A stretch of DNA of 64,000 nucleotides, from the NCBI RefSeq assembly GCF_004138165.1, contig NZ_RYFF01000005.1, forward strand, positions 1-64,000. The letters are read 5' to 3'. Source of the DNA: Candidatus Chloroploca sp. Khr17. GTDB lineage: Bacteria; Chloroflexota; Chloroflexia; Chloroflexales; Chloroflexaceae. How positions within the stretch are numbered: the first letter of the stretch is position 1; each line of letters begins with the position of its first letter. Below, in pieces: positions 1 to 7,714 of the stretch. The notes below the pieces were generated by a model. That model had not been told where the DNA came from. It saw only the letters and a program-made list of their open reading frames with translations, and did not search any database. A program made the position numbers and the translations under genes.

Positions 1-674
1 ACAAGCCTCAAGAAACTGTGCTGACGCTAGTATAGCAGACGGATCGATGTATGGTTGCCCAACCACCGCATGACCGCAGGGCTACGCTGAAAATGGGGGA
101 ACCACGTTCCCCCACGCCCCCGTTTTCCTGCGTGGTGGTGCGCCGGCAGGCGCATCGTGTGCTGATGCAAAGTCAACGCTCCGGGGGCACCGTCAACGGC
201 TCGGCTACCGTCTGCGAAGCCGGCCTTCGCCGGCTGGATGAGGCCGCGCAGACGGCCTTCGCGAACCGTAGCCGAGGGCTTATGGACTTTCAGAAATTAA
301 TCCGCTCCAGCCCACGAAGGTGGGCTTCGCTTCCCCTAGCCGAGGGCTTCAGCCCCACGGCATCGGGCGCATACCGGATTATGTACTGGAACACCATCAG
401 CCCGACGGTGCTCCCGTCAGGATGACTTTGCATCAGCCCTGGGAGCACAGCCGCCCGCTGAGCGAGTGTTTGCCAGCAGTATCATGCAAAGTCATCTGCA
501 GACACTATCTAACCCTCCTGGGACTTTGCATCAGCCATGCCACGCAACCACATAGGGTTGCGCCAGATCATCAACCCTGGTATCCTGCCTGTATTGAGCT
601 TCAATGAGCCGCCGTTGCAAGATCCAGGCAAAGCAATGACCCAGTTTCATCGCACGTATCGACAGACACCCACG
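1..674. repeat. Non-coding, repeat-derived left end
   Basis: No convincing gene is seen here; the open frames run through palindromic repeats. Bases about 270-420 hold a dispersed repeat that recurs at about 9029-9262; it includes the hairpin AGCCCAC-GAAG-GTGGGCT and a GCCGAGGGCTTCAGCC palindrome. A 13-base motif, CTGATGCAAAGTC, at 162-174 recurs inverted at 424-436 and 522-534. The stretch at about 510-534 recurs with few differences at 37544-37568. These look like relics of small mobile elements. Confidence 0.6.
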
Positions 675-1433
675 ATGCCGCCCTATCAGCGGTATGCCCA
701 GGCCTATGATCTGAGCGGTCAGGTGCGTTTTGCGTTGTTGGTTCACATCTATCTGCGCGAGGTTCTTGCCCTGCATCCTGTGCAGGGTCGTCGCTTGCTT
801 GATCTTGCCTGTGGTACTGGCACGCTGGCCTTCTTGATGGCTGAACGAGGGTGGAGTGTCGTTGGGGTTGATGCTTCCGCTGCAATGCTGGCGATGGCGG
901 CCGAGCGTGTCGCAGAGAACCCTGGCGCAACCGTGCAGTTTCTGCAGGGCGATATGCGTACCCTCGCCGGGACAGTGTCGTCCGCCGCTTTTGATCTGGT
1001 AACATGTACCTACGATAGCCTGAACTATATGCTGACGCACGACGATCTCGCTGCCTGTTTTGACTCAGCTGCGCGCGCCCTGGCTCCGGGGGGCCTCTAT
1101 GTGGCTGATATGAATACACGCCATTTTCTTGAGTTTGGCTGGGGTACGTGCGCGATCCATGAGCAATCCGGCTATGTCCAGGTTGAACGGAGCCATTTCG
1201 AGCCGACGTCTTCGCTCAGTACGATGCTCTTGACCGGTTTTCTTGGTGATGAGACCAGTGGCTACGAACGTTTCGATGAGCTCCACGTTGAACGGGCGTA
1301 TTCGCCTGATGAGGTTGCGGATTTGTTCAAACGCGCCGGGCTCACTGTCGAAGCAAGCTATGATAGTTTTACGCTGAGTTCGCCTGGGCCAGAAACCCAG
1401 CGGATCTTTTGGGTCGCTCGCAAGTCCCAGTAG
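675..1433 (+). CDS. Class I SAM-dependent methyltransferase
   Basis: A Rossmann-fold methyltransferase of 252 residues. The SAM-binding motif I, LLDLACGTGTLAFLMAERG, lies near residues 40-58 and is followed by the acidic motif VVGVDAS. An FDLVTCTYDSLNYM motif follows, typical of small-molecule methyltransferases related to the UbiE/CypM groups. The substrate cannot be inferred. The start at 675 places the usual YAQAYD segment close to the N-terminus; ATG codons at 636 and 537 are in frame but none has a clear ribosome binding site, and the longest form runs into the repeat region. Another methyltransferase gene (menG) follows on the same strand after a strong hairpin. Confidence 0.85.
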   Translation: MPPYQRYAQAYDLSGQVRFALLVHIYLREVLALHPVQGRRLLDLACGTGTLAFLMAERGWSVVGVDASAAMLAMAAERVAENPGATVQFLQGDMRTLAGTVSSAAFDLVTCTYDSLNYMLTHDDLAACFDSAARALAPGGLYVADMNTRHFLEFGWGTCAIHEQSGYVQVERSHFEPTSSLSTMLLTGFLGDETSGYERFDELHVERAYSPDEVADLFKRAGLTVEASYDSFTLSSPGPETQRIFWVARKSQ

Positions 1434-1505
1434 GGCTGATCGGTTCTTCCCTGCACGATCTTGCCAGCGAAGGTGAGAAGTGTGGTTCACGAAAGCTTTC
1501 ATCGG

Positions 1506-1546
1506 GTTGCCGCAGCATGCTAGCTTTGCTGGCATGCTGCGGCAGC
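1506..1546. other. Near-perfect intergenic hairpin before menG
   Basis: The arms GCCGCAGCATGC (1509-1520) and GCATGCTGCGGC (1532-1543) are perfect complements. The inside continues as AGC-TTT-GCT after one G-T pair. The result is about 16 paired bases on a three-base loop, ending 20 bases before the menG start. There is no T tract on the + strand, so it is not a standard terminator; it could stabilise or separate transcripts. Confidence 0.7.
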
Positions 1547-1564
1547 AAAAAAAGAAATACCCAT

Positions 1565-2281
1565 ATGACAGTGCTCCCTCCAATTGAAGAAAAAGCTCGT
1601 TATGTTGAGCGTATGTTTGCCCGGATTGCGCCGGGCTATGATCGGGTCAATCGCGTCATGACCTTCGGGCTCGATCAGGGTTGGCGTCGGCGTGTGGTTG
1701 CGTCTGTTGCGCCCCCGGTTGGCGGGCGTTCGCTTGATGTTGGTACCGGCACGGGCGATTTTTTGCCTGAACTTGCCGCCTGGAGTCGCGATGGCTTGGC
1801 CGTTGGGGTGGATTTTACGCTGCCAATGATGGTGGCTGGTCAACCAAAACTCGATGCGCTCGGCGCTCGTTCTAGTCAGTTTGTCGGGGGCGATGCACTC
1901 TGTTTGCCGTTTCCCGATCAGACGTTTGATGCGATTACGACGGGCTTTGTGATGCGCAATGTCACCGATATTCGTCAGGCTTTCGCCGAGATGCATCGCG
2001 TCGCTCGCCCCGGTGCGATGGTGGCATGCCTGGAAGTGGCACGTCCGCGTAATCCGGTGATCCGTCTGGGCCATCGGCTCTATTTTGAAGGGGTGGTGCC
2101 CTGGATTGGGCAGTTGCTCGGCGGCGATCGCCGCGCTTATACCTATTTGCCCCAGTCGGCCCGGGCGTTCCCCTCTCCCGACCGCCTCGCCGATCTGATG
2201 CGGGAGGCCGGTTGGAACTATGTCGCGTATCGCCTCTATGGCCTGGGGGCTGTGGCCATCCATGTGGGGGCCAAAATCTGA
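1565..2281 (+). CDS. menG: Demethylmenaquinone methyltransferase (UbiE/MenG)
   Basis: Likely catalyses the last step of menaquinone synthesis, the C-methylation of demethylmenaquinone with SAM. The 238-residue protein has the family signature near the N-terminus (VERMFARIAPGYDRVNRVMT, residues about 15-34), then SLDVGTGTGDFLPEL (SAM motif I) and the C-terminal block typical of UbiE/MenG. The ATG at 1565 gives the family N-terminus; the open frame extends upstream to 1409 but that part crosses a hairpin and is not conserved-looking. A menaquinone-based respiratory or photosynthetic chain fits a Chloroflexota host. Confidence 0.88.
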   Translation: MTVLPPIEEKARYVERMFARIAPGYDRVNRVMTFGLDQGWRRRVVASVAPPVGGRSLDVGTGTGDFLPELAAWSRDGLAVGVDFTLPMMVAGQPKLDALGARSSQFVGGDALCLPFPDQTFDAITTGFVMRNVTDIRQAFAEMHRVARPGAMVACLEVARPRNPVIRLGHRLYFEGVVPWIGQLLGGDRRAYTYLPQSARAFPSPDRLADLMREAGWNYVAYRLYGLGAVAIHVGAKI

Positions 2282-2308
2282 TCTTTTGATGCTAACAATG
2301 GCAAGACG

Positions 2309-3190
2309 ATGAATGACTATGATCCGCGTGAGCAACGCGAGAATATGATGCAGCGCCGCCTCCGTAAGGCGCGTGGCGAAGAGGTGGCTGATGAGTTGGC
2401 CGCTGATCAGGACTTTGATGATTTCGACGATCCTCGTGTACCAGGTATGGGCTATGATCAAGCGCCGCCCTATCCTCGCTATCGCCGTGGTTCGGGTGGC
2501 GGGAGTGGCTGCGCGCAGGCGGTGCTCTATCTGACGATCGGTGCCCTCGTGGCGCTGTTGATCGGTTTTTTTGCCTTGAATCAGTTTGCAGGCCGCATTG
2601 GTGACATGTTTGCGGGAGTGCCTGCGCTGCCCGATGTGGCGACGCTGATTGCCACTCCGACGCCGCAAATTATTACGAGTGCCGCTGTGGTGCAGCGTGT
2701 GCAGCAGTTGAGCCGCCTCGAGACGGCGTCCTATAGCATTCAGACGGTGATTGATGTTCGCCAGGGTAGCAATATTCCTGTTGTCGGTGATTTTCTTGAG
2801 GGCGATGCGCTGTTACTCATTGCACACGGTACCGTGATCGCGGGCGTTGATCTCAATACGCTGACAACCGACGATGTGACCGTTGCCGCCGATGGCCGGA
2901 GTGTGACGCTGCGCTTGCCGCCAGCGATGATCTTTGCGACCACCCTCGATAATGAGCGTACCCGCGTCTATAGCCGGAGCCGGGGCATCTTTGCTCCAGA
3001 AAACAAAGATCTCGAAACCGAGGCTCGCCGTCAGGCTGAACAGCAGATTCTGCTCGCAGCCTGCGAGGATGGTGTGCTCAGCAAGGCAACCGAGCAGGCT
3101 CAGACTTCGCTTACCCAGCTCGTTGGGCTCTTTGATAATATTGCGGTGACGGTCGTTCCAGCTCCTCCAGGCCCGTGCCCCGCCCCGTAA
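2309..3190 (+). CDS. DUF4230 membrane-anchored protein
   Basis: A 293-residue protein. Residues 1-68 are charged and probably cytoplasmic. One transmembrane helix (AVLYLTIGALVALLIGFFAL) spans about residues 71-90. The extracytoplasmic domain contains VVQRVQQLSRLETASYSIQT and matches my recollection of the DUF4230 family, including the Arg/Glu-rich helix near residue 230 and a short proline-rich tail. The function of the family is unknown to me. It starts 28 bases after menG and may be in the same transcript. It converges with the minus-strand DMT gene across a hairpin. Confidence 0.75.
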   Translation: MNDYDPREQRENMMQRRLRKARGEEVADELAADQDFDDFDDPRVPGMGYDQAPPYPRYRRGSGGGSGCAQAVLYLTIGALVALLIGFFALNQFAGRIGDMFAGVPALPDVATLIATPTPQIITSAAVVQRVQQLSRLETASYSIQTVIDVRQGSNIPVVGDFLEGDALLLIAHGTVIAGVDLNTLTTDDVTVAADGRSVTLRLPPAMIFATTLDNERTRVYSRSRGIFAPENKDLETEARRQAEQQILLAACEDGVLSKATEQAQTSLTQLVGLFDNIAVTVVPAPPGPCPAP

Positions 3191-3217
3191 ACCTGGTGCT
3201 TCGCTCGCACCGTTGCA

Positions 3218-3248
3218 CAACCAGGGCCAGTTCTGCTGGCCCTGGTTG
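3218..3248. terminator. Bidirectional terminator-like hairpin
   Basis: Perfect 13-bp arms CAACCAGGGCCAG and CTGGCCCTGGTTG flank a TTCTG loop. It sits between two convergent genes. There is no T tract on either side, so the terminator call rests on position and stem strength. Confidence 0.6.
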
Positions 3249-3266
3249 CGCGAAGAGCCACACAAA

Positions 3267-4157
3267 TTACCCTTTGCCCTGTTCGGCCTGCAAGGCTAGG
3301 GCGATGCCGCCAAGTAATAGCACAAAGCCGATCAGTTGCAAAGGGGCAAACTGCTCTTGAAAGAGGACAAGCGCAAAGATCGCCGAGCCGATTGGTTCGC
3401 CGAGCAGGGCAATCGCAACAAAGGTTGCCGAGAGGGTCGAAAGCGCGTAGTTCAAGGCGGTGTGCCCCAGCAGTTGCGGGCCAAGGGCAAGGGCAAGGAT
3501 AAGCAGGTAGGCGTACGGTGAAAAGCCGAAGAGTGGTTGCCCTGCGAGCATTGCCCACACCACCAGCACCACGGCTGCGGTGCTATAGACTACATAGATA
3601 TACGCCAGAATGCTCAGCCGCCGCCGTAGCGAACGTCCGATCAGCAGGTAGCCACTGGCTGTCGCTGCCCCAACAAGCGCGAGCAGATTGCCGAGCATCG
3701 GGTTGGGTTGAAGGCTCTGGGCGCTGTCAGAAAAAGAGATCGCGATGGTGCCGAGCAGCGTCAGACTAATGCCCACTATCGTGCGCCAACTCAGGCGCTC
3801 ACGGAAGAAGAAAAATGAAGCCAGGGCAATCCAGAGCGGATTGGTTGCGACTAGGGCGGCACTCGAGGCCACCGAAGTGTAGGCGAGCGAACTGATCCAA
3901 CTCGCGAAGTGACCCGCCAGAAAGCTACCCGAGCCAAGCGCCAGCAACAGATCCCGTCGACTCAAGCGCTGCAACTCGGGGCGTGCCTTGGCGAGCACCA
4001 GCGGCGTGAGAATCAGCGAGGCGAGCACCAGTCTACCAGCGGCAATGCTGATCGACGGAACGCCTGCCGCCTGCGCATACCGAATCATAATCGAAGCCGT
4101 CGAAGCGATCAAGACACCACTAAAGAGAATCAGGTACGGCCACATCGAACGCTGCAT
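3267..4157 (-). CDS. DMT/EamA-family exporter
   Basis: A 296-residue, very hydrophobic protein with about ten transmembrane helices in two EamA repeats, the architecture of drug/metabolite transporters. Substrate unknown. It starts with MQRSMWPYLIL, runs through SWISSLAYTSVASSAALVATNPLWIALASF at the end of the first repeat, and ends with a basic KGKG tail. It begins seven bases after the end of the metallophosphoesterase gene on the same strand, so the two are probably cotranscribed. Confidence 0.85.
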   Translation of the reverse strand: MQRSMWPYLILFSGVLIASTASIMIRYAQAAGVPSISIAAGRLVLASLILTPLVLAKARPELQRLSRRDLLLALGSGSFLAGHFASWISSLAYTSVASSAALVATNPLWIALASFFFFRERLSWRTIVGISLTLLGTIAISFSDSAQSLQPNPMLGNLLALVGAATASGYLLIGRSLRRRLSILAYIYVVYSTAAVVLVVWAMLAGQPLFGFSPYAYLLILALALGPQLLGHTALNYALSTLSATFVAIALLGEPIGSAIFALVLFQEQFAPLQLIGFVLLLGGIALALQAEQGKG

Positions 4158-4164
4158 CGTCAGT

Positions 4165-5031
4165 TCACTTCGTTTCTCGGCTACGTTGAGAGCGGTTTAA
4201 AAAATCTTGCACGGCCTCGTCAATGCTCATCCTCCCGCTCATAATGCGGTCGTGATAAGCAGGCACAAAATCAAAGAGTAGCGATTGTCCCGTCTGAAGT
4301 TCACGGATCATGAGCCGACTATGGGCTCCGATCGCTTCGGTCATCCCGCTCGTGTGAAAGAGTTGCTCGGTTGCGGCCACATCATAGCGTAGACGAACAA
4401 TCTCGGCCTGCCATCCTGTGCGCTGGCGACTCAGGCGGGCATAGGCGGCCCGCTGATCGCCGTCAAACGGCAGCCCGACCGAGCCGACATTGACAACCAG
4501 CGTTGGCCCAAACCGGCGTACAAAGGGAGCGTGGGTATGCCCAACACAAAAAATGTGGGCGCGTGGATCAATTTGTTCACGCAAGATCCCGGCGGGGGCG
4601 AAAGGGTCAATGCCATCGCGATCATGGCGTACCGAGGCATGGTAGACCATCATTGTCGTACCGTCGAGGTTGAGGGTGAGGTCAGTCGGTAATGCGGCAA
4701 TGGCGGCGATCTGATGCGCCACCTGGGTATGGGTCCAGGCAATGACCCGGCTCACTTCAAACTGCGGCCCGCTGGTGGGGAAATCGGGGCGGCGATGCTC
4801 CTCATCATAGTGCAGCACATAGCGCTCGTGATTGCCGCGCATCACCAGCCAGCCATGCTCAGCCGCAAAACGCCTCACCAGGTCAAAACAGGCCCCCGAG
4901 AGCGGCCCGCGATTGAGGATATCTCCCGCTACAATGACCAGATCGGGTTCCCATCGTTCAAGATCCTCCACAACCGCGTGCAACGCCGCCAGATTCCCGT
5001 GAATATCCGCCAGAAGCGCAATTTTATCCAT
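4165..5031 (-). CDS. Calcineurin-like metallophosphoesterase
   Basis: A 288-residue YfcE/PRPP-type phosphoesterase. The metal-binding motifs are complete: DIHGN (residues 9-13), GDILNRG (about 41-47), GNHE (about 71-74) and VGHTHAP (about 163-169). Such enzymes hydrolyse phosphodiesters or phosphomonoesters using two divalent metals; the natural substrate is not predictable. First gene of a probable two-gene transcript with the DMT exporter. Confidence 0.85.
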   Translation of the reverse strand: MDKIALLADIHGNLAALHAVVEDLERWEPDLVIVAGDILNRGPLSGACFDLVRRFAAEHGWLVMRGNHERYVLHYDEEHRRPDFPTSGPQFEVSRVIAWTHTQVAHQIAAIAALPTDLTLNLDGTTMMVYHASVRHDRDGIDPFAPAGILREQIDPRAHIFCVGHTHAPFVRRFGPTLVVNVGSVGLPFDGDQRAAYARLSRQRTGWQAEIVRLRYDVAATEQLFHTSGMTEAIGAHSRLMIRELQTGQSLLFDFVPAYHDRIMSGRMSIDEAVQDFLNRSQRSRETK

Positions 5032-5102
5032 AGAAAAAGCTACTCAAGCCAGGGTATGCTTCAGGTCACTCTCTTGAGTATATAGCAACCTTCGGGAATT
5101 TG

Positions 5103-5440
5103 TGACGGCTCCCAAGCGTAAACGCTTGGGCTTCAGAGACTGCCGCCCCAGTCTCGTGCTCCATGGAGCACATGGGTGGGGGGTGGCCTTTGAATGCACT
5201 TGCCTGTCCCGGCTCTCAGGTTGGCCCCTTCCGCCGAACCAGTGCGCCACATGACCTTGAACCTTTTACCGAGCAGAGGCTTGTCCGCTCGAACCGGCAA
5301 GGCTCACTTGGGTAGGTGCGAACACCCATGCGTATGATAAGACACGTACGCCTGTTCGTCAAGGGGCTGAAGCCGCTGAAGTGCGTGAAGGGCTCATATC
5401 CCAGCGCTGAAGCTGCTGGGCTTTACGCCCTATTTTCGTA
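5103..5440 (-). mobile_element. Non-autonomous IS200/IS605-like element, possible omega-RNA carrier
   Basis: Read on the minus strand, this gene-free stretch begins with hairpins CCCAGCAGCTTCAGCGCTGGG and CAGCGGCTTCAGCCCC next to an ATGA. It then has a consensus promoter (5362-5334), a transcript that would open with a GGTG-TTCG-CACC hairpin, and ends with the hairpin CCCAAGCG-TTTA-CGCTTGGG and GTCAC. Subterminal hairpins, a right end in CAC and no inverted repeats are typical of IS200/IS605-group elements. No transposase, TnpB or IscB frame is present. The ATGA at the left end and the structured leader recall HEARO/omega RNAs of IscB elements, but that identification is from memory and unverified. 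Confidence 0.45.
5334..5362 (-). promoter_or_regulatory. Sigma-70-type promoter inside the IS200/IS605-like element
   Basis: On the minus strand TTGACG (5362-5357) and TATCAT (5339-5334) are separated by exactly 17 bases. Transcription would start near 5327 and run through the structured part of the element. No protein gene lies downstream within it. Confidence 0.6.
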
Positions 5441-5474
5441 AACGCACCCTATGCGGGCTCTTCCTTGCCATTGT

Positions 5475-5501
5475 TTTTCGGCGGGCGCAGCCCGCCGAAA
5501 A
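5475..5501. other. Hairpin upstream of MFS gene
   Basis: TTTTCGGCGGG and CCCGCCGAAAA are perfect 11-bp arms around a CGCAG loop. It lies between the IS-like element and the MFS transporter gene and could end minus-strand or leader transcripts. Confidence 0.6.
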
Positions 5502-5576
5502 TATGGTATAGTCAAACCTAGAAATATTTGACTGAGCAGATACTGGGCACTTTTCTGTGCGCGAAGGAGGCGGCCT

Positions 5577-7064
5577 GTGACCCGCAGACGTGTCGTGCTG
5601 ATCACGCTTGGGGTGATGATGAGCCTGTTTATGGCTTCGATGGAGAGCACGGTGATTGCGACGGCCATGCCGACGATTGTGTCTGAACTCGGGGGCATCC
5701 AGAGTTACAGCTGGGTCTTTGCGATCTATATGCTGACCTCGACCACGGTGGGGCCGATCTTTGGCAAGCTGTCGGATCTCTATGGGCGTAGACCAGTCTA
5801 TATGGTTGCGATTGCCGTCTTTATGCTTGGCTCGCTCTTCTGTGGTCTGGCGACCAGTATGAGCCAGTTGATCGCGGCGCGTGCGGTCCAGGGTGTGGGG
5901 GCCGGTGGCTTGTTGCCGCTCGCTTTCATTATTGTGGGCGATATCTTTACGCTCGAGCAACGCACCAAGGTGCAGGGGCTCTTTTCGGGTGTCTGGGGCG
6001 TCAGTTCGATCCTGGGGCCATTGGTCGGCGGCTTTCTTGTTGACCGCGTGGCCTGGCAGTGGGTCTTTTGGATCAATTTGCCGGCGGCCCTCGTTGCCGC
6101 AGGCCTGGTCTGGATGGCCTGGCGCGGTGTCCCCCGCCCTGCAGGCGTGCGTCCTGCGATTGATTACGCTGGTGCGATCCTGTTGAGCATCGGGGTCGCT
6201 TCGTTGTTGCTCGGCCTCAATGAGCTTGGCAGCCTCCAGAGCAATGTCTTGCTAATGGTCGCTGTGGCAACGCTGACTGCACTTTTTCTCGTTGAACGCC
6301 GTGCCGAGGCCCCGATTTTGCCTCTCCACCTCTTTCGCTGGCGGCTCTTTGCCGTAGCCTGTGCGCACGGTGTGCTCGCTGGCTGGGTGCTCTTTGGCGG
6401 CATGAGCTATGTGCCACTCTTTGTCCAGGGCGTACTGGGGACGTCGGCGACACAGGCAGGCACAACGCTCACCCCGATGCTGCTTTCGTGGGTGCTGTCG
6501 AGCATCGTGGCGAGTCGGCTCTTGTTGAAGGTCGGCTACCGTACCTTGATTATCACCGGCATGGTCGTGTTTGTTCTTGGTGCTGGCTTGATGGCCCGCG
6601 TGAGCCCCACCACAACCCAGCTTGAGATCATGGTTGCGCTGAGTCTGATGGGCCTCGGGATGGGCGCTTCGATCCCTTCATTCCTGATTGCGGTGCAGAG
6701 CAGTGTCAACAAGCCCGATCTCGGCTCGGCAACGGCGATGCTTCAGTTTTCACGTACGATTGGCGGAACCTTCGGCGTTGCTGTGCTCGGTGCGATCCTT
6801 GCGTCGCAGTTGACGGCGATCCTGCTTTCGTATGGCCTCAGCCCGGAGGCAGTGCCCCTTGATGCCCTGATCGGCGAAGGTGCTACCGGTGCCGCCGAGT
6901 TGAGTGCGCAAGCCCGCGGTGCGCTCGCGCTGGCGATGAGGGCAATGTTCCAGACAACCTTTGTCGTCGCGGTGCTCGCGCTGCTGGTCGCCTTGCTCAC
7001 CCCACGTACCCAGATCCAGTCGTCTTCTCAACCCGATCCTGAGCACGCTATCACGGCCGATTGA
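5577..7064 (+). CDS. MFS drug exporter, DHA2 (14-helix) family
   Basis: A 495-residue integral membrane protein with about 14 hydrophobic helices. The loop after helix 2 has the MFS motif GKLSDLYGRRPVY (about residues 63-75), and helix 1 shows MESTVIATAMPTI, characteristic of DHA2 proton antiporters of the EmrB/QacA group. Helix 5 shows GLFSGVWGVSSILGPLVGG, the antiporter motif C. The GTG start at 5577 is fixed by an AAGGAGG box at 5564-5570. Likely exports amphiphilic drugs or metabolites; the true substrate is unknown. Confidence 0.88.
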   Translation: MTRRRVVLITLGVMMSLFMASMESTVIATAMPTIVSELGGIQSYSWVFAIYMLTSTTVGPIFGKLSDLYGRRPVYMVAIAVFMLGSLFCGLATSMSQLIAARAVQGVGAGGLLPLAFIIVGDIFTLEQRTKVQGLFSGVWGVSSILGPLVGGFLVDRVAWQWVFWINLPAALVAAGLVWMAWRGVPRPAGVRPAIDYAGAILLSIGVASLLLGLNELGSLQSNVLLMVAVATLTALFLVERRAEAPILPLHLFRWRLFAVACAHGVLAGWVLFGGMSYVPLFVQGVLGTSATQAGTTLTPMLLSWVLSSIVASRLLLKVGYRTLIITGMVVFVLGAGLMARVSPTTTQLEIMVALSLMGLGMGASIPSFLIAVQSSVNKPDLGSATAMLQFSRTIGGTFGVAVLGAILASQLTAILLSYGLSPEAVPLDALIGEGATGAAELSAQARGALALAMRAMFQTTFVVAVLALLVALLTPRTQIQSSSQPDPEHAITAD

Positions 7065-7119
7065 GCCAGAAAGATGCTCGATTTGTGCAAAATGTACAAA
7101 TGAAAAGCCTCTTGACTTG

Positions 7120-7148
7120 TTGCTTTTGACCAAAAGATCGAGTATACT
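7120..7148 (+). promoter_or_regulatory. Candidate promoter of the 87-residue protein
   Basis: TTGCTT (7120-7125) and TATACT (7143-7148) with a 17-base spacer, about 100 bases before the ATG at 7247. A second box, TTGACT at 7112, is too far from the -10 (25 bases). Confidence 0.45.
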
Positions 7149-7246
7149 AACTACAACAAGGCGGCAGTGCTGCTGCACAACTCAGGGTTAGGGCAACGGT
7201 GCCAGAACTCGTAACCTCGACAATGAAGACAGAAGGAGATATCACC

Positions 7247-7510
7247 ATGCGGAACGGTAACTACGAAAATCTTTCGGTTGATGCTGTGGCTCGTCGCCTT
7301 CCCGAGTCGCGTGAATACTTGCGTGAAGCCCGTATCGATCGTACAACGCGTATGTCGCTGCGCGAGGCGGCCAATTCCACCGGGACCAACTCGGATGAAC
7401 TGCTGGCGCAGATCGAGGCTCGCCTCCGCCGTGAGGCTCGCCGCACGCATATCCAGCCCGTTGAGTTTGTGATGGTCTACGAAGAAGAAGATGAGATGTC
7501 GTTCGTCTAA
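7247..7510 (+). CDS. Small hypothetical protein (87 aa)
   Basis: A short charged protein with alternating Arg and Glu, no membrane segment and no motif I recognise. It has an Arg-rich centre (ARLRREARRTH) and an acidic end (YEEEDEMSFV). The ATG at 7247 has a strong AGAAGGAGATATCACC leader. It has its own candidate promoter upstream and a clear terminator downstream, so it is a monocistronic unit and very likely expressed. The pattern resembles small nucleic-acid or protein adaptors but nothing specific can be claimed. Confidence 0.7.
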   Translation: MRNGNYENLSVDAVARRLPESREYLREARIDRTTRMSLREAANSTGTNSDELLAQIEARLRREARRTHIQPVEFVMVYEEEDEMSFV

Positions 7511-7535
7511 TTCCTCCTCGTTCGTTTGCTATCTG

Positions 7536-7568
7536 CGGGCCGTCCAATCTGGACGGCCCGTTGTTATT
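7536..7568 (+). terminator. Intrinsic terminator
   Basis: CGGGCCGTCC-AATCT-GGACGGCCCG followed by TTGTTATT. A 10-bp perfect stem with a T-rich tail, 25 bases after the stop of the 87-residue gene. Confidence 0.85.
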
Positions 7569-7571
7569 CTC

Positions 7572-7630
7572 CTTATGTGTGCTGACGCCAACGGCCAGTG
7601 AAGCTGGCCGTTGGCGTCAGTACACATAAG
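7572..7630. repeat. 27-bp inverted repeat with 5-base loop
   Basis: The arms at 7572-7598 and 7604-7630 are complementary over 27 bases except for one G-T position, around a TGAAG loop. It directly follows the terminator. It is far longer than a terminator needs to be and could be a miniature palindromic element. Confidence 0.8.
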
Positions 7631-7714
7631 GCTTCCTCGGGGCCGCAGGCCCCCAACCCCCTCCCGGCAAACGTGGTACTATACAGCGGTGTCTAATGTC
7701 GAGAGGAGACCCGT

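Noticed and set aside
51-607. Open frames of 95-124 residues at the left end
   Set aside because: They run through dispersed palindromic repeats, overlap each other and have no coding-like composition or ribosome binding site.
5260-5310. tRNA-like GGTTCGAG on the minus strand
   Set aside because: No acceptor stem, anticodon arm or CCA-side pairing; it belongs to the structured part of the IS200/IS605-like element.
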